Assembly: GCA_902774335.1 (NCBI GenBank)
Contig: CACYHW010000003.1
Coordinates: 242,811 to 306,810, forward strand
From: an uncultured Bacteroidales bacterium
Lineage (GTDB): Bacteria; Bacteroidota; Bacteroidia; Bacteroidales; Bacteroidaceae
Direction: 5' to 3'
DNA: 64,000 nucleotides
The notes under the pieces were generated by a model. It had not been told where the DNA came from and did not search any database. It saw only the letters and a program-made list of their open reading frames with translations. This document shows positions 17,545 through 25,300 of this stretch, in pieces. A program made the translations under genes and the position numbers. Within the stretch, counting starts at the first letter, position 1. Each line of letters begins with the position of its first letter.

Positions 17545-17678
17545 GGTGACAAAGGGGACGGTTCCGTTTGGCTCATCTGCAGAATGAAAGAATCCCAAAA
17601 AATCCCATCTGAGCTATCTGTAGCGCAGATGGGATTCTTTTTGTGCGTGCCAAACGGAACCGTCCCCTTTGTCACCTT
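17543..17678. repeat. 30-bp perfect inverted repeat between nadK and argD
   Basis: The 30-base arm at 17543-17572 (contains GGGGACGGTTCC) is repeated exactly as its reverse complement at 17649-17678. The 76 bases between them hold another inverted pair, AATCCCATCTG (17605-17615) with CAGATGGGATT (17627-17637), followed by CTTTTT. The element fills the convergent gap and begins inside the nadK stop codon. It probably acts as a bidirectional terminator, and belongs by its core to the palindrome family at 6.6, 27.3, 33.9 and 47.3 kb. Confidence 0.8.
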
Positions 17679-17679
17679 C

Positions 17680-18804
17680 TCACTTGATCACCTTGCTGTA
17701 GGACTCCAGGAAGCGGTCAGCATCAGACTTAGTGATGCAGAGAGGAGGAAGTAATCTAATTACATTTGTGCCGCTGACACCGGTAAAGATGTGCTCCTCA
17801 AAGAGCAGACGCTGGCGGATCTCCTTGATGGGCTGCTCGAACTCCATGCCAATCATCAGGCCGCGTCCGCGAACCTCCTTAGGTCCGGGAATCTGCTTAA
17901 GCTGATCAAGCAGGTATGAGCCGATGTTTGCGGCGTTCTCGACCAGATGCTCGCTCTCGATGACGTCAAGCACTGCATTTGCAGCAGCGCAAGCCAGATG
18001 GTTGCCACCGAAAGTGGTACCCAGCTGTCCGATAACAGGAGTGAACATAGGGCTTACAAGCAGGCCGGCGCAAGGCAGACCGTTGGCAATACCCTTAGCT
18101 ACGGTGATAAGGTCAGGCCTGATGCCGTTGTACTGGTGAGCAAAGAACTTGCCGCTACGGCCGTAACCGCTCTGAATCTCATCCAGAACCATTACCGTGC
18201 CATTAGCAGTACAAGCCTCACGCAGTCCTTTCATATAATCATCAGTGGGAACCTGAATTCCACCTACACCTTGTATACCTTCAATGATCAGAGCAGCCAC
18301 ATCACCCTTGGCCAGCTCGGCCTTGGCAGCCTCCAGATCGCCCCACGGCAGATAGGTCACATGACCGCACGCGTTGATGGGAGCAATGATCTTGGGGTTG
18401 TCGGTCACCTCGACAGCCAGCGATGTACGGCCGTGGAAAGCCTTCTTGAGCGAAAGCACACGGCTGCGTCCGGTATGGAACGATGCCAGCTTGAGAGCGT
18501 TCTCATTGGCCTCGGCACCGCTGTTTATCATAAACAGACTGTAGTCCTCATAACCGCACACCTTACCCAGATGCTCGGCGAACTGCTCCTGCAGACGGTT
18601 AATCACGGAATTTGAGTAGAAGCCCAGTGTAGCAACCTGACGGCTCACTGCCTCTACATAATGGGGATGTGCGTGGCCGATGCTTATAACTGCGTGACCG
18701 CCGTAAAGATCCAGATACTCCTGGCCTTTGTCATCCCAGACTTTCTGACCCTGTCCCTTGACGATATTAACCGGGAACAGGCTATATACTGGAAATAAAT
18801 TCAT
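17680..18804 (-). CDS. argD: Acetylornithine (or succinylornithine) aminotransferase
   Basis: PLP-dependent class III aminotransferase of arginine biosynthesis, 374 aa. The ATG at 18804 (MNLFPVYSLFPV) is preferred over an in-frame TTG two codons upstream, which lies within a 7-bp repeat. Visible are the FINSGAEANENALKLA substrate/PLP segment, the FHGRTSLAVEVT region, VLDEIQSGYGRSGKFFAHQ with the PLP-contacting Asp, and the Schiff-base lysine in ITVAKGIANGLP. Bacteroides species are known to use N-succinylated arginine intermediates, so the acyl group is uncertain here. It is the last gene of the argR operon. Confidence 0.93.
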   Translation of the reverse strand: MNLFPVYSLFPVNIVKGQGQKVWDDKGQEYLDLYGGHAVISIGHAHPHYVEAVSRQVATLGFYSNSVINRLQEQFAEHLGKVCGYEDYSLFMINSGAEANENALKLASFHTGRSRVLSLKKAFHGRTSLAVEVTDNPKIIAPINACGHVTYLPWGDLEAAKAELAKGDVAALIIEGIQGVGGIQVPTDDYMKGLREACTANGTVMVLDEIQSGYGRSGKFFAHQYNGIRPDLITVAKGIANGLPCAGLLVSPMFTPVIGQLGTTFGGNHLACAAANAVLDVIESEHLVENAANIGSYLLDQLKQIPGPKEVRGRGLMIGMEFEQPIKEIRQRLLFEEHIFTGVSGTNVIRLLPPLCITKSDADRFLESYSKVIK

Positions 18805-18835
18805 TCTCAATTTTCAATTCTCAATTCTCAATTAA
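18805..18835 (-). repeat. AATTGAG tandem repeat in the argD leader
   Basis: On the minus strand four imperfect AATTGAG/AATTGAA units run straight into the argD ATG, filling the whole 31-base gap after argC. The repeat replaces any recognisable ribosome binding site. The same arrangement precedes the kinase gene at 41.3 kb. Confidence 0.7.
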
Positions 18836-19804
18836 TTAGAATCCGGAGGGTTTAAGTTTCAAACCTGTAGTCTCCTTCAAATTAAAGAGAAGATTCATAT
18901 TATGCACGGCAGTTCCGCTGGCGCCCTTCAGGAGGTTGTCTATGCAGGAAACCACAAGCAGTTTGTCATCATGCTTCTCCAGATGGATAAGGCACTTGTT
19001 GGTGTTGACCACCTGCTTCAGGTCAATAGGCTCCTCAACCACATGCACAAATGAGTCGGCCTCATAATACTCGCGGTATATCCTGTAGAGTTCATCAATA
19101 TCAACGGCGTTCTTGACAACCACAGTAGCAAATATGCCACGGGTAAAGTCACCGCGATAAGGGATGAAGTTGATATCGGAGTCAAAGCTGCTCTGCAGGT
19201 GCTTGATTGACTGTATTATCTCGGGCAGATGCTGATGGGTGAACGGCTTGTAGATGCTGATGTTGTTGTTACGCCAGCTGAAATGCGTGGTTGCACCCGG
19301 CTTTACGCCTGCACCGGTACTGCCGGTGATGGCATTCACGTAGACATCATCATTGAGCATCAGGTTGCGGGCCAAAGGCAGCAGAGCCAGCTGGATAGCA
19401 GTGGCAAAGCAGCCGGGGTTGGCTACATACTGGCTCTTGCAGATGGCACGGCGGTTAAGTTCGGGCAGACCATAGATGAACGGATTGTCTTCGGACTCCA
19501 GACGGTAATCCATGGAGAGGTCTATCACCTTCAGACCCTCGGGCAGGGTGTTGGCCTCCATGAACTTGCGTGTGTCACCGTGTGCGGTGCAGAAGAACAG
19601 CACGTCGATGGTGTCCAGCGGAAGCTGATCGGTGAAAGTCATATCGGTCTCACCTATCAGACCCTCATGTACAGCGCTCAGTTTGTTACCGGCGTTACTG
19701 GTACTGTTTACAAAGACAATCTCTGCATCGGGATGACCCAGCAGAATACGTATAAGCTCACCTGCCGTATAACCGGCACCTCCAATTATTCCTACTTTTA
19801 TCAT
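18836..19804 (-). CDS. argC: N-acetyl-gamma-glutamyl-phosphate reductase
   Basis: NADPH-dependent reductase of arginine biosynthesis, 322 aa, normal for the shorter ArgC class. The N-terminal dinucleotide motif [17 protein letters not shown] (residues 5-21) is followed by the catalytic cysteine in [18 protein letters not shown] and the downstream [10 protein letters not shown] loop. A catalytic histidine lies in [11 protein letters not shown]. The ATG overlaps the stop of the PspC gene by 4 bases. In relatives that use succinylated intermediates, the same family acts on N-succinyl-glutamyl phosphate. Confidence 0.96.
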   Translation of the reverse strand: MIKVGIIGGAGYTAGELIRILLGHPDAEIVFVNSTSNAGNKLSAVHEGLIGETDMTFTDQLPLDTIDVLFFCTAHGDTRKFMEANTLPEGLKVIDLSMDYRLESEDNPFIYGLPELNRRAICKSQYVANPGCFATAIQLALLPLARNLMLNDDVYVNAITGSTGAGVKPGATTHFSWRNNNISIYKPFTHQHLPEIIQSIKHLQSSFDSDINFIPYRGDFTRGIFATVVVKNAVDIDELYRIYREYYEADSFVHVVEEPIDLKQVVNTNKCLIHLEKHDDKLLVVSCIDNLLKGASGTAVHNMNLLFNLKETTGLKLKPSGF

Positions 19805-19995
19805 ATCGGTTCAACGGGCATTACGAGTGCGCAGATAAGATAAGCCAGCAGGCCACCGCCTACGCAGAAAATACCTATCAGAAAGAGGATGCGGACAACA
19901 GTCACATCAACATCAAAATACTTGGCCATGCCACCGCATACGCCGAATATCTTTGAGTCCGTTCTGGACCTGTAAAGCTTCTTTTCTCCTGACAT
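19801..19995 (-). CDS. PspC domain small membrane protein
   Basis: A 64 aa protein consisting of one PspC domain: an N-terminal [26 protein letters not shown] segment and a hydrophobic C-terminal helix region (about residues 34-58). PspC proteins sense or transmit membrane stress in Proteobacteria; stand-alone short forms are common in Bacteroidota with no known partner. It is placed inside the arginine operon, 29 bases after argG and overlapping argC by 4 bases. Why a membrane protein is coupled to argC is not clear. Confidence 0.85.
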   Translation of the reverse strand: MSGEKKLYRSRTDSKIFGVCGGMAKYFDVDVTVVRILFLIGIFCVGGGLLAYLICALVMPVEPI

Positions 19996-20024
19996 AATTA
20001 GTAATTTTATTGATTAAACAAGGT

Positions 20025-21227
20025 TTATCTCTCCTCGTCCGGATGAACGCTGTAGTAAGCGCGCAGCGGAGTCGATGTAATCTTGATGAATCCCTTGGCG
20101 TCGTCGGCTGTCCAGGCCTTTGCACCCTCGCCGTACTCACCCAGCTTGTTGTGTACCAGGTCATCGGGAGTGTCGCAACCAACTGTCTGGAAACTATAGG
20201 GACGGAGTTCCAGGGTAACAGTTCCATTCACGTTACGCTGTGAACTGGCCAGCATAGCCTCAATATCGGGCATTACGGGCTCCAGGTACTGTGACTCATG
20301 CAGGAACATTCCGTACCAGTTTGATACCTGGTCCTTCCAGTACTGCTGCCACTTGGACAGGGTGTACTTTTCAAGGAAACGGTGTGCACCAATGATAAGC
20401 ATCGGAGCGGCAGCCTCAAAGCCCACGCGGCCCTTGATGCCGATGATGGTGTCACCCACGTGGCAGTCACGGCCTATTGCATATGCGGCGCCAATCTTCT
20501 CGACCTCCTGGATAGCCTTGATGCGGTCATCGAACTTCTTGCCGTTCACGGCAACCAGCTCACCCTTCTCAAAGCCCAGACTCAGGATTTCCGAACCCTC
20601 CTTGGTGGGGTGCTTCAGATATGCGCTCTCAGGCAGACCCTGCTTGCTGTCCAGAATCTCACCACCGCAGATCGATGTGCCCCAGATACCCACGTTGTAT
20701 GAGTATTTAAGTTTGGTGAAATCGGCGCTGAAACCATTGGCGTTCAGGTAGTCGATCTCCTCCTTGCGGCTCAGGTTACGGTCGCGGGTCAGGGTGATTA
20801 TCTCAACACCGGGAGCTTTTACCAGGAATGTCATATCAAAACGTATCTGATCGTTTCCGGCACCGGTCGATCCGTGCGCAATTGCATCGGCTCCTATCTC
20901 ATTGGCATACTTGGCAATGGCCAGTGCCTGGAAGATTCTCTCTGAAGAGACGGATATGGGGTAGCAATTGTTACGCAGAACATTACCGAAAACCATATAT
21001 TTGAGTGACTTTTCGTAATACTCCTGAGTCACATCCAGTGTCACGTATTTCACGGCGCCCAGTTTGTAGGCGTTTTCCTCATTCTTCTTGAGTTGCTCAG
21101 GGCTGAAACCGCCGGTATTGGCACATGCGGCATATACCTCATAACCCATCTCCCTGGTCAGATACATTACATTGTAACTTGTATCCAGACCGCCTGAAAA
21201 AGCAACTACAACTTTCTTCTTAGACAT
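20025..21227 (-). CDS. argG: Argininosuccinate synthase
   Basis: Joins citrulline and aspartate using ATP; 400 aa, normal length. The ATP pyrophosphatase loop AFSGGLDTSYNVMYL is at residues 9-23. Other signatures are IAHGSTGAGNDQIRFD, WGTSICGGEI in the substrate loop, and AIGRDCHVGDTIIGIKGRVGFEAAAP. It lies 8 bases after the GNAT gene and is the third gene from argR. A CPF-like domain is not seen beyond the standard fold. Confidence 0.97.
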   Translation of the reverse strand: MSKKKVVVAFSGGLDTSYNVMYLTREMGYEVYAACANTGGFSPEQLKKNEENAYKLGAVKYVTLDVTQEYYEKSLKYMVFGNVLRNNCYPISVSSERIFQALAIAKYANEIGADAIAHGSTGAGNDQIRFDMTFLVKAPGVEIITLTRDRNLSRKEEIDYLNANGFSADFTKLKYSYNVGIWGTSICGGEILDSKQGLPESAYLKHPTKEGSEILSLGFEKGELVAVNGKKFDDRIKAIQEVEKIGAAYAIGRDCHVGDTIIGIKGRVGFEAAAPMLIIGAHRFLEKYTLSKWQQYWKDQVSNWYGMFLHESQYLEPVMPDIEAMLASSQRNVNGTVTLELRPYSFQTVGCDTPDDLVHNKLGEYGEGAKAWTADDAKGFIKITSTPLRAYYSVHPDEER

Positions 21228-21235
21228 ATCTTAAA

Positions 21236-21835
21236 TCAGTTTTTACTATCCAACATCTTAATTCTTTTGAGCACATCGTCCGATATCTTGGCCGGCAGAT
21301 ACTCCTCGGGGTCATACAGCATACCGGTGCAGATGCAGTATCTGCGGTTTGTACGGTGCAGTATGTCTACATTCACGCAACCCTCGCAACCCTTCCAGAA
21401 AGCCTCGTCCTGGGTGAGGTCGGCAAACGTCACCGGCTTGTAACCCAGCTGGGTGTTCATGGCCATTACAGCAGCACCGCTTGTAAGCGAGAATATTTTG
21501 GCATGCGGCCAACGGATACGGGCCAGAGTGAATGTCATGTCCTTAATACGTTTGGCAAGTCCGCGTCCACGATAGTCGGGATGAACAATCAGGCCCGATG
21601 TGGTCACGTATTTCTTATCCTGCCATGTCTCGATGTAACTGAATCCGGCGAATCTGTCACCATCCAGCGCTATGACCGCCTTGGCCTCGCGCATCTTGTT
21701 AAGAACGTATTCGTGGGTACGCTTGGCTATACCTGTTCCACGCACTTTTGCAGCTTCAGATATGGTTTCAAGAATCGTATCCACATACTTCTCGTGTGAC
21801 TCATCCGCAACCACTACATCAATTCCGTTTTCCAT
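21236..21835 (-). CDS. GNAT family N-acetyltransferase in the arginine operon
   Basis: A 199 aa GNAT acetyltransferase: HPDYRGRGLAKRIKDMTF (about residues 93-110) is the acetyl-CoA pyrophosphate-binding loop, preceded by the SYIETWQDKKYVTTSGLIV strands. A cysteine-rich tail (CEGCVN, CICTGM) is unusual for a simple GNAT. Its place between argR and argG suggests a role in acylating glutamate or in arginine control. A similar gene is linked to argR in other Bacteroidales. The substrate is inferred from context only. Confidence 0.8.
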   Translation of the reverse strand: MENGIDVVVADESHEKYVDTILETISEAAKVRGTGIAKRTHEYVLNKMREAKAVIALDGDRFAGFSYIETWQDKKYVTTSGLIVHPDYRGRGLAKRIKDMTFTLARIRWPHAKIFSLTSGAAVMAMNTQLGYKPVTFADLTQDEAFWKGCEGCVNVDILHRTNRRYCICTGMLYDPEEYLPAKISDDVLKRIKMLDSKN

Positions 21836-21863
21836 AATATACTTCCAGTATAATGTCTGTTTA

Positions 21864-22346
21864 TTAGAGTGATATGATAATCGGTTCCAGCAGGCGCTTT
21901 ATCTCCATGCGGTTGGCGCCTTCGGCCAGTACTATAAGCAGAGTGTCATCACCTGCTATGGTACCCAGCACTCCGGGCAGGTTGTGGTTGTCCACATCGT
22001 ATGCCAGGCTGCTTGCATAACCGGGCTTGGTCTTGATCACGGCCATGTTGCCCGAGAAATTCAACGAGACAAATCCGTAACGGGGCTGATTCATGAGAGC
22101 CTCGTCAAGCGAACTGTTTGAGTTCTTCTTCTGCAAAAGAGCATGATTTGGCAACACATAGAGGTAATCCCCGTAGGTATTGGCTACTTTAGAGATCTTC
22201 ATTTTCTTGAGGTCTCTGGACAATGTTGCCTGGGTCACCGAATAACCTCTGGCATTCAGAACCTGCAGGAGCTGGTCCTGATTCTTGATATCCTGCTCCG
22301 AAATAATGAGCCGGATAGCTTCCAAACGATTGTTCTTATTCTTCAT
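21864..22346 (-). CDS. argR: Arginine repressor ArgR
   Basis: Arginine-responsive hexameric repressor, 160 aa from the ATG at 22346 (MKNKNNRLEAIRLII). The N-terminal winged helix carries the recognition segment SVTQATLSRDLKKMKISKV (residues 38-56). The C-terminal arginine-binding and oligomerisation domain has the GTIAGDDTLLIVL segment. It opens the operon argR-GNAT-argG-pspC-argC-argD. A good -7 box and an inverted repeat lie just upstream, suggesting autoregulation. Confidence 0.95.
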   Translation of the reverse strand: MKNKNNRLEAIRLIISEQDIKNQDQLLQVLNARGYSVTQATLSRDLKKMKISKVANTYGDYLYVLPNHALLQKKNSNSSLDEALMNQPRYGFVSLNFSGNMAVIKTKPGYASSLAYDVDNHNLPGVLGTIAGDDTLLIVLAEGANRMEIKRLLEPIIISL

Positions 22347-22347
22347 A

Positions 22348-22429
22348 TTGCATAAATATTCTCGTTTCGGGTGCAAAATTAGATATAAAAACTATTCATT
22401 ATACATTTATTCGAGAAATAAATATGCAA
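22348..22429. promoter_or_regulatory. argR promoter with flanking inverted repeat
   Basis: CAAAATTA at 22374-22381 reads TAATTTTG on the minus strand, a full TAnnTTTG match, 28 bases before the argR ATG. It is flanked by TTGCATAAATATTCTCG (22348-22364) and the near reverse complement CGAGAAATAAATATGCAA (22412-22429). The AT-rich dyads resemble ARG boxes in composition. ArgR binding is inferred. Confidence 0.5.
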
Positions 22430-22444
22430 AAATCATTAAAAACA

Positions 22445-22477
22445 ATAAGGAGACGTGCGCTACGGCCATCTCCTTAT
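22445..22477 (-). terminator. Terminator of the inositol-phosphate synthase gene
   Basis: ATAAGGAGA (22445-22453) and TCTCCTTAT (22469-22477) form a 9-bp stem with a 15-base loop. Read leftward, the stem is followed by a T-rich run (TGTTTTTAATG). It is 30 bases past the stop at 22507 and upstream of the argR promoter. Confidence 0.65.
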
Positions 22478-22506
22478 CTTGTATATTGTATATTTTTTAT
22501 TGAATA

Positions 22507-23832
22507 TCAATCCAATTCCTGATCGGCCTCGTAGCCGCCAAGCAGACGTATCTGGTTCTTGAGCATTGCAAACTGCTGGAACAGATCGTGAACAGGACGC
22601 TCATCATCATATGTCATGGGCTTCTTGACGTAGAACGAGAGCCACTCCTGAACACCGCTCATGCCTGCCCTGAGTGCAAGGTCTGTGAATATGAGCAGAT
22701 CCAGACAGATGGGCGCTGCAAGTATGGAGTCGCGGCACAGGAAATTGACCTTGATCTGCATGGGATAGTTCATCCAGCCGAATATGTCAATATTATCCCA
22801 ACTCTCCTTGTTGTCCTTGCGCGGCGGGTAGTAGTTGATCTTTACCTTATGATATATGTCGGTGTAGAGCTCGGGATACTCATCCTGCTCCAGGATCCAC
22901 TCTATGGATGATGCCTTGCTTATGCGCTTGGTCTCAAAGTTATCGGGATGCTCAATAACCTGACCGTCGCGGTTGCCCAAAATGTTGGTGGAGAACCAAC
23001 CCTCAACACCCAGCAGACGGGTGCGGAATATGGGAGCCATAGCGCTCTTCATCATGGTCTGGCCGCTCTTGAAGTCCTTGCCTACAATGGGAAGGTTCTG
23101 CTTTTTGGAGAGCTCGAACATGGCGGGTATATCGACACACACATTGGGAGCACCCATAATGAAGGGGCAGCCCTCCATCAGTGCTGCATATGCATAGATC
23201 ATGCTGGGCGACAGGTGTTCGCGGTCATCGGCCTTCATTGCGGCCTCCAGTCCGGCTATGCTTCCGTGAACTGCCTCATTGCGCGGGGTGTAGGACTCTG
23301 TGCTGGCAATCCAGAATACTATCACGCGGTCGCAGCCGTTCTCTTTCTTGAAGTTCTGAATGTCGCGGCGCAGGTTCTGGGCGTAGTTCCAGCGGGTATC
23401 GGTAGGCATTGCCCAAAGCGGATCGGGCACGCGTCCGAACTGCGGATCCACCAGGTTCTTTGCATATTCGGGATCAAAGCAGGCCTTCATGGGCTTGATG
23501 CGCTCCAGCTCGTCACGCACGGGCTCAATGTCCTCTTTCTTAAGTACCTGGCAGTAGAGCGCGCTCTCATATGCGTTGTCAGTGAACACATCCCAGGCAC
23601 CAAACACTATATCGTTCAGGTTGGTCAGCGGAACTATCTCACCTACATGCTTGTACTGTTTCTTATCGCCGCGTCCCACACGCATCTTTCCTATCTGAGT
23701 GAAAGATCCCACGGGATTGGCCAGTCCTTTTCGGGCCATCAGAGTACCGGTAATAAGGGTTGTCGATACCGCACCAAGTCCTACGCACAGCACTCCAAGC
23801 TTACCCTCTGCCGGCTTTATATTCATTGTCAT
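22507..23832 (-). CDS. myo-Inositol-1-phosphate synthase
   Basis: Converts glucose 6-phosphate to myo-inositol 3-phosphate with NAD; 441 aa from ATG 23832 (MTMNIKPAEGKLG), or 439 from the next Met. The Rossmann motif GVLCVGLGAVSTTLITG is near residues 12-28. FKSGQTMMKSAMAPIFRTR and LGNRDGQ match the catalytic core of this enzyme class (known in Bacteroides as the entry enzyme for inositol lipids). The downstream phosphatidylinositol-phosphate synthase genes found in B. thetaiotaomicron are not adjacent here. It is monocistronic, with its own promoter and terminator. Confidence 0.92.
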   Translation of the reverse strand: MTMNIKPAEGKLGVLCVGLGAVSTTLITGTLMARKGLANPVGSFTQIGKMRVGRGDKKQYKHVGEIVPLTNLNDIVFGAWDVFTDNAYESALYCQVLKKEDIEPVRDELERIKPMKACFDPEYAKNLVDPQFGRVPDPLWAMPTDTRWNYAQNLRRDIQNFKKENGCDRVIVFWIASTESYTPRNEAVHGSIAGLEAAMKADDREHLSPSMIYAYAALMEGCPFIMGAPNVCVDIPAMFELSKKQNLPIVGKDFKSGQTMMKSAMAPIFRTRLLGVEGWFSTNILGNRDGQVIEHPDNFETKRISKASSIEWILEQDEYPELYTDIYHKVKINYYPPRKDNKESWDNIDIFGWMNYPMQIKVNFLCRDSILAAPICLDLLIFTDLALRAGMSGVQEWLSFYVKKPMTYDDERPVHDLFQQFAMLKNQIRLLGGYEADQELD

Positions 23833-23856
23833 ATCTACCTTGTCTTTAGTAAACAA

Positions 23857-23864
23857 CAAAGGTA
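23857..23864 (-). promoter_or_regulatory. -7 box of the inositol-phosphate synthase gene
   Basis: CAAAGGTA on the plus strand reads TACCTTTG leftward, an exact TAnnTTTG match, 24 bases before the ATG at 23832. Confidence 0.55.
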
Positions 23865-23992
23865 GTCAAAAAACCGACATTGTACATTTAATTTCCAAGA
23901 ATATGCATTTTAAGCTTTTATTCGTCAAGTCCTGAATATATTCATTTGTTATTTGCATATTTGCATACAAATAGCAATTACAATCCAAAGAG

Positions 23993-24964
23993 GTGACAAG
24001 AGATAAAAGAAAAGACGGATTAAAATTCATCATCATATTCCTTGTGGTCCTTGGCCATTTGGATTACGAAGACTATGGTTTATGCATGAACCGTATGATT
24101 TCCGCCTTTCATATGCCAATCTTTGTTTTCCTATCCGGCTATTTTTCTTCACAGGATACAGAAACCGATAAGCAAAAAAGGTGGTTAAAAAAAACATTTA
24201 TCATATACGCAGTTGCTCAGCTTGCTCATTTTCTTTTGTCCATACTGCTGGAATATGCATCATGTAAATATCACAACGAGCCATTTGACACTTCCATCAT
24301 CACATGGCGTATTCTGATATCGCCCAAGCTCGCATTATGGTATCTGATCTGTCTTATTTACTGGAGGTTGTCATTGTGGCATATATTTAGGAAAACAAGA
24401 GACGGAAACCTGTTTGCCATCAGTTGCATATTGGCTCTAGTTTCAGGATTTGTACCCATAGACCATGACTTTTCATTTCAAAGAGCCTTTGCGTTTTTCC
24501 CATTCTTTGTTTCAGGACTGATTTCCAAGAAGCATGACCTTATAGAAAAAGTAAAACGCTTACCGCTTGTATATGTCTTAATCACAATCTGTCTGCTTTT
24601 GGCTTTTTCAAGGCTCCTGCCAAAGTATATGCCAAGTTATCACTATGAGAGTTGGAACGATCCTATATTAAGAGTTGTACAATCCATAATGGCATTTATA
24701 CTATGCATCTGTATCCTGAGACTTTCAGACAACAAATGGACGGAAAGACTGGCAGAATACGGAAAATACACCCTTTGGATTTACATCGGCCACACTTTTC
24801 TAGCAACGATAGGATATAAGGCTTTCCCTTATTTGGGCATAAGACTGAATCTATTGACCGCATCCTTATTGGCGCTTTTCTATTGCTTCTTTTTTATATT
24901 TTTAGCCAAGCTGTACGCCAGAATATCTAACCATTCTCTTTCAAATCTTCCAAAAGAGACATAA
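23993..24964 (+). CDS. Acyltransferase family 3 membrane protein
   Basis: A 323 aa integral membrane protein with about ten hydrophobic helices, matching the acyltransferase_3/OafA family that O-acetylates cell-surface sugars. The family's catalytic His is in the first helix (FLVVLGHLDYED), followed by ISAFHMPIFVFLSGYF, the usual MPLFFFLSG-type second signature. The start is GTG at 23993; no ATG lies close upstream. The gene is clearly more AT-rich than its neighbours, and its 3' end overlaps the convergent blaI by 38 bases, both signs of recent arrival. The polysaccharide it modifies is unknown. Confidence 0.85.
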   Translation: MTRDKRKDGLKFIIIFLVVLGHLDYEDYGLCMNRMISAFHMPIFVFLSGYFSSQDTETDKQKRWLKKTFIIYAVAQLAHFLLSILLEYASCKYHNEPFDTSIITWRILISPKLALWYLICLIYWRLSLWHIFRKTRDGNLFAISCILALVSGFVPIDHDFSFQRAFAFFPFFVSGLISKKHDLIEKVKRLPLVYVLITICLLLAFSRLLPKYMPSYHYESWNDPILRVVQSIMAFILCICILRLSDNKWTERLAEYGKYTLWIYIGHTFLATIGYKAFPYLGIRLNLLTASLLALFYCFFFIFLAKLYARISNHSLSNLPKET

Positions 24965-25298
24965 GGTCCGATATGTCTTTATCCGACAGCTCATTATCGC
25001 GGATAAAAGTATTGAGCAGCGATTTGGCGGAGCCGCCAAACAGGTTGTCCTTCATGTGCTTGAGACTCCATCGGGTATACTCCGGTTTCTCAATCAGAGG
25101 GTAGAAGATATGCTTCTTGCCATCCCGCTTGTGCGCCAGGAACTCCTTCTGTTCCAGAATACGCATGAACGTCTGGACCGTAGTATATGCGGGCTTGGGA
25201 TCATCGGCCAAACGGCTAATCACATCCTCCACGCAGCAGTTGCGCATATCCCAGATGATATTCATCACCTCCTGCTCTCTTTCTGACAACGCTTTCAT
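24927..25298 (-). CDS. BlaI/MecI-type transcriptional repressor
   Basis: A 123 aa winged-helix repressor of the BlaI/MecI/CopY family: LSEREQEVMNIIWDMRNCCVEDVISRL (residues 4-30), recognition segment PAYTTVQTFMRILEQKEFLAHKRDGKKHIFYPL (about 36-67, including the proteolysis-sensitive region after it), and a C-terminal dimerisation helix. It lies 2 bases downstream of the M56 sensor gene, so the two form the usual sensor-repressor operon. No beta-lactamase is near. Its last 38 bases overlap the end of the convergent acyltransferase gene. Confidence 0.93.
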   Translation of the reverse strand: MKALSEREQEVMNIIWDMRNCCVEDVISRLADDPKPAYTTVQTFMRILEQKEFLAHKRDGKKHIFYPLIEKPEYTRWSLKHMKDNLFGGSAKSLLNTFIRDNELSDKDISDLMSLLEDLKENG

Positions 25299-25300
25299 AG

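Noticed and set aside
18805-18810. TTG start for argD two codons upstream of the ATG.
   Set aside because: The TTG falls inside the AATTGAG repeat, adds no conserved residue, and the ATG gives the family N-terminus. The TTG at 41308 before the kinase was rejected for the same reason.
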